A stretch of DNA of 64,000 bases from positions 62,001-126,000 of the forward strand of contig NZ_JALPRK010000007.1 in assembly GCF_023195895.1 (NCBI RefSeq). Reading direction: 5' to 3'. Below the pieces are notes generated by a model that did no database searches, had not been told where the DNA came from, and saw only the letters and a list, made by a program, of their open reading frames with translations. Positions 61,345 through 64,000 of this stretch are shown here, in pieces; position 1 is the stretch's first letter, and each line of letters starts with the position of its first letter. The stretch comes from Paenibacillus mellifer (GTDB lineage Bacteria > Bacillota > Bacilli > Paenibacillales > Paenibacillaceae). Position numbers and translations under genes: made by a program.

Positions 61345-64000
61345 CTGGCATTACTTCACGGATGTGACCATAGAGTTTGGTAAACAGACGCTTATCACCG
61401 GCCAAAATGGAGCTGGAAAATCTACCATTATCGACGCACTTCAAGTTCTGTTCGTTGCTGATCAGCGGCTAATTCGTTTTAATGCGGCTACAGATGAAGC
61501 AAAAAGGAGCTATATCAATTACTTAAAAGGAAAAATCGGAAACGACGAACGCTCGTTTCTTCGTGATGGGGATTTTACAACCTACATCGTTTCCGAATTT
61601 CTGGACGAAAAGAAGCAGGAATCGTTTATTATTGGGATTGCCGTGGATGTTTATCGGGATCGTACGTACGATGAAGAATATTTTATACTGGCAGAAACCA
61701 GGCTGGAACAGCTTGATTTCGTAAACTCTCGTCACGAATTGTTGAATCGGGAAGAGTTTCATCGTCGTTATGGCGGCGCATCTGGAACGATTGGAAAAAG
61801 AGGAGTTCGAAACAAAGCGTTGTTTGAACGTAACAAGTCCAATTACTTAAAGGCGCTGCTTGCAAGGGCTGGAGGATTACCTGAACGTTTCTTCAAAGTA
61901 TTCACTAAGGCGCTCTCGTTTAAGCCGATTTCTGACATCCGCGATTTTGTCTATGACTATATTCTTGACCGACGGGAACTTCAATTAGATTTGTTAAAGC
62001 ATAATTTTGAACTTCACGAACGGTACAAACTGGAACTGGAGCGACTGCAGGAACGAAAAGTACAACTGCAGAGCATTCAGGAGAGTTATCGGATGTATGT
62101 AAGATACCGGGAGACGGCGAAGGAGCAGGACTATGTGATTCGTCGTTTGAGATTAGAGATAGAGTGTGAATACAAAGAACAAAAGGAGCGCAACCTGGCC
62201 CACTCGCAGCAACAGTTAGCCTTGAATGTGGATAATATTGCTTTAGCAGAAACCAAGCGCCAAGAAGCAAGCGAGGAAAGCAAAAAAGCGTACCAACGTT
62301 GGCAAGATAATGCGGCTGAAAAAAGAAAAAAAGAGCTTGAATTGAAAGTAAAGGAAGGTCAAGCAAAGCTTGAGGAATCCAGAAGGCTTAAACAAACGTA
62401 TGAAAATCAGCTGCTACAAGAGGTTGAGCTTGTAGGACAACTTATCGGTTGGTCTGACAATGAATACTGGATATTAGAAACTCAGGAAAAAGCGGCTAAT
62501 AATAAGCATCAGGAGACGTTGCAATGTCTACTGGAAATCGTCCGGTTTTCGAAATTGGAAGAGCATGAGGATGAAGAATGGCAGAAGCGATTGGAGACTA
62601 TAGGAGGCGAATTGTCGAAGTGGCATCAGCGCCTTGTTGTTGGCGAGTCTCGTTTACAAGAACAGCTTAAAGCCGACGAAGAACAAATTCGGGAATTGGA
62701 GCGGGTTATTAGAGAACTGGAACAGAAACGGCGCAGTTATTCGGAACCGGTTCGCCAATTGAAAGCTTTATTAGAGGAAAGATTAAATGGCCGTTCGGAG
62801 GTATGGATTTTTTGCGAAGAGACCGAACTGATGGATGAGGAATGGCGAAACGCTATTGAAGGATACCTCAATACCCAGAGGTTTGACATATTGGTCGAGC
62901 CCAATTATGTTTCGGAAGCGTTACGCATTTATGAGCAGGAGAAGTGGAAGTACAAATTGGAAGGCGTAGGTCTGGTAGATACTGAAAAGGAAAAAAGATT
63001 TCTTGGCACTTCCGAGAAGGGGGCATTAGCCCATGAGGTGGAAGCTATCCATCCTGTCATTCAGGCTCACGTTGAGCATCTGCTTGGCAGGGTTATGAAA
63101 GCGGCAAATGAACAAGAGCTTCGACGCCATCGTACTGCGGTAACGAAGAGTTGTATGGTATACAGTAATTATGTAGCGAGACAAATGGCCAAGAAGCAGT
63201 ATGAAGTTCCGTATATGGGGGCAAAGGCAATTATTCGCCAGTTGGAAATTCGACGAGCTGAATTGACAGAGCTCCAGGAAGCGCATGCCCATCGCAGGCA
63301 ATTGCATAGTGTTTTCCAGACTCGAATGCGCCTAACCAAGGAAAAAGAATCCCAATATGCTCGTCTTGCAGCAAATACGGGTCTTATGCGGGAACTGGAC
63401 AAGCTTGCTTTCGAGCTAGAACAAGATCGGAACAGTTTAAGAACGCTGGATTTGACAGAATCTGAGCGTTTAAAAAGTGAGTATGGGCGTTGGAGCAAGC
63501 AGGAGCAGGAGTGGCTAACCAAACTAGGAGAATATAAAGAGAGAAAAGGAAAGCTGGAGGAAGAATGCAAGCAAGGCGTTGCCAGTGTCCACATACAAGA
63601 AAACAAGATCCGAGATGCAGAGGAAAGTTGCCATCAATGGGTAAACGATTGGGGTTTAGAATGCGAGCAACGGGCAGTGCAACGATATGAAGAAGCCATG
63701 AAGCAAACAATACCCACCGCGCAAAAGCTGCAGAATTATACAAGCAGTTGGAGAGGGCAGCAGACACTTCGTGATGATCAGTTCAAAGCAGTTGTTACAT
63801 TACGAACTCGTTATAATGCCAGTAGCGCCGATATTCATGATGAAGAAAATACGGTCTACGATCAGTTATTTGAAACGATTGAGCATCTGAATATTCCAGA
63901 GTATCAGTCAAAGGTGGAAGCGGCTCGAGCAGAGTCCGAGGAAGAGTTTAAATCACACTTTATTTTCAAATTGCGTGAAGCTATTGAGATGGCCCGTCGT
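61313..64000 (+). CDS. jetC: Wadjet SMC-like ATPase JetC (runs off the window)
   Basis: Open frame of 896 codons to the last base with no stop. It starts KWMKRLRLINWHYFTDVTIE and has the Walker A motif ITGQNGAGKST at residues 28-38, followed by DALQVLFV. Long coiled-coil stretches (~240-480 and ~620-840) surround a hinge-like region, as in MukB/JetC-type SMC proteins. Walker B and signature motifs lie beyond the window. ATG at 61313 with AAGGGGGG 8 bases upstream. It powers DNA loop extrusion in the Wadjet complex. jetD should follow. Confidence 0.9.
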   Translation, partial: MKWMKRLRLINWHYFTDVTIEFGKQTLITGQNGAGKSTIIDALQVLFVADQRLIRFNAATDEAKRSYINYLKGKIGNDERSFLRDGDFTTYIVSEFLDEKKQESFIIGIAVDVYRDRTYDEEYFILAETRLEQLDFVNSRHELLNREEFHRRYGGASGTIGKRGVRNKALFERNKSNYLKALLARAGGLPERFFKVFTKALSFKPISDIRDFVYDYILDRRELQLDLLKHNFELHERYKLELERLQERKVQLQSIQESYRMYVRYRETAKEQDYVIRRLRLEIECEYKEQKERNLAHSQQQLALNVDNIALAETKRQEASEESKKAYQRWQDNAAEKRKKELELKVKEGQAKLEESRRLKQTYENQLLQEVELVGQLIGWSDNEYWILETQEKAANNKHQETLQCLLEIVRFSKLEEHEDEEWQKRLETIGGELSKWHQRLVVGESRLQEQLKADEEQIRELERVIRELEQKRRSYSEPVRQLKALLEERLNGRSEVWIFCEETELMDEEWRNAIEGYLNTQRFDILVEPNYVSEALRIYEQEKWKYKLEGVGLVDTEKEKRFLGTSEKGALAHEVEAIHPVIQAHVEHLLGRVMKAANEQELRRHRTAVTKSCMVYSNYVARQMAKKQYEVPYMGAKAIIRQLEIRRAELTELQEAHAHRRQLHSVFQTRMRLTKEKESQYARLAANTGLMRELDKLAFELEQDRNSLRTLDLTESERLKSEYGRWSKQEQEWLTKLGEYKERKGKLEEECKQGVASVHIQENKIRDAEESCHQWVNDWGLECEQRAVQRYEEAMKQTIPTAQKLQNYTSSWRGQQTLRDDQFKAVVTLRTRYNASSADIHDEENTVYDQLFETIEHLNIPEYQSKVEAARAESEEEFKSHFIFKLREAIEMARR

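Noticed and set aside
1..64000. tRNA and rRNA genes
   Set aside because: No cloverleaf-like tRNA ends or conserved rRNA stretches were seen on either strand; the structured RNAs present are riboswitches and the group II intron.

Overview
This window is chromosomal-type DNA from a low-to-mid GC, spore-forming Bacillota, most likely a Bacillales/Paenibacillaceae-like organism. The evidence is strong AGGAGG-type ribosome binding sites, frequent TTG and GTG starts, a GerA-type spore-germinant receptor operon, an HxlR/hxlAB formaldehyde locus and a B. subtilis yrk-like persulfide cluster. It reads as an accessory region: stress, metal and defence modules separated by relics of at least eight mobile elements.

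Layout. 1-7.4 kb: a CstR-controlled persulfide and sulfane-sulfur cluster (TusA, DsrE-like proteins, a rhodanese/persulfide-dioxygenase fusion, four further rhodanese domains, a TauE/SafE exporter) with three copies of a CstR-type operator. 8-10.4 kb: a cytochrome bd remnant in which subunit I has lost its N-terminal half and is fused by deletion to a truncated lipoprotein carbonic anhydrase, followed by subunit II and a 31-aa membrane peptide. 10.4-15 kb: FabH, a Cys-cluster protein, a SulP transporter and two ArsR-family repressors linked by shared TCAAATA-type operators. 15-16.1 kb: a row of microproteins. 16.5-20.6 kb: an AT-rich MFS/UspA/SulP/resolvase-like module bounded by 20-bp inverted repeats. 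21.4-22.6 kb: a mercury-type MerR with an intact merOP driving a CopZ-like Cys protein, with no merA. 22.8-29.2 kb: a large arsenic island (arsC, arsR, arsB, arsC, arsI, a phosphatase, a MarR regulator, arsO, a CC-tailed peptide, arsM) whose terminator carries a group IIC intron.

31-38 kb: a c-di-GMP-I riboswitch ahead of a pseudo-receiver LuxR regulator, then a fragment of a Tn1549-like integrative element (small regulators, an 11-bp phased iteron array, a sigma factor whose ribosome binding site sits in a 17-bp hairpin, a DUF6075 protein, an NlpC/P60 conjugation protein) and IS66 and IS256 relics. 38.5-45.7 kb: oxidoreductases, decayed genes, and a second c-di-GMP-I riboswitch ahead of an EAL-PAS-histidine kinase gene that carries a nonsense codon in its ATPase domain. 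46-49 kb: hxlAB plus a short-chain dehydrogenase and hxlR. 49.6-53.3 kb: a gerA-type operon.

53.9-64 kb: a probable defence island. It has an unrecognised two-gene cassette whose second gene is split by an IS1595-type element (perfect 8-bp target duplication) carrying a second copy of the CopZ-like mercury gene, then Wadjet jetA-jetB-jetC running off the window end. The most attractive leads are this two-gene cassette beside Wadjet, the two c-di-GMP riboswitch loci, the hairpin/iteron control region of the integrative-element fragment, and the passenger-gene traffic between the mer locus and the IS1595 element.
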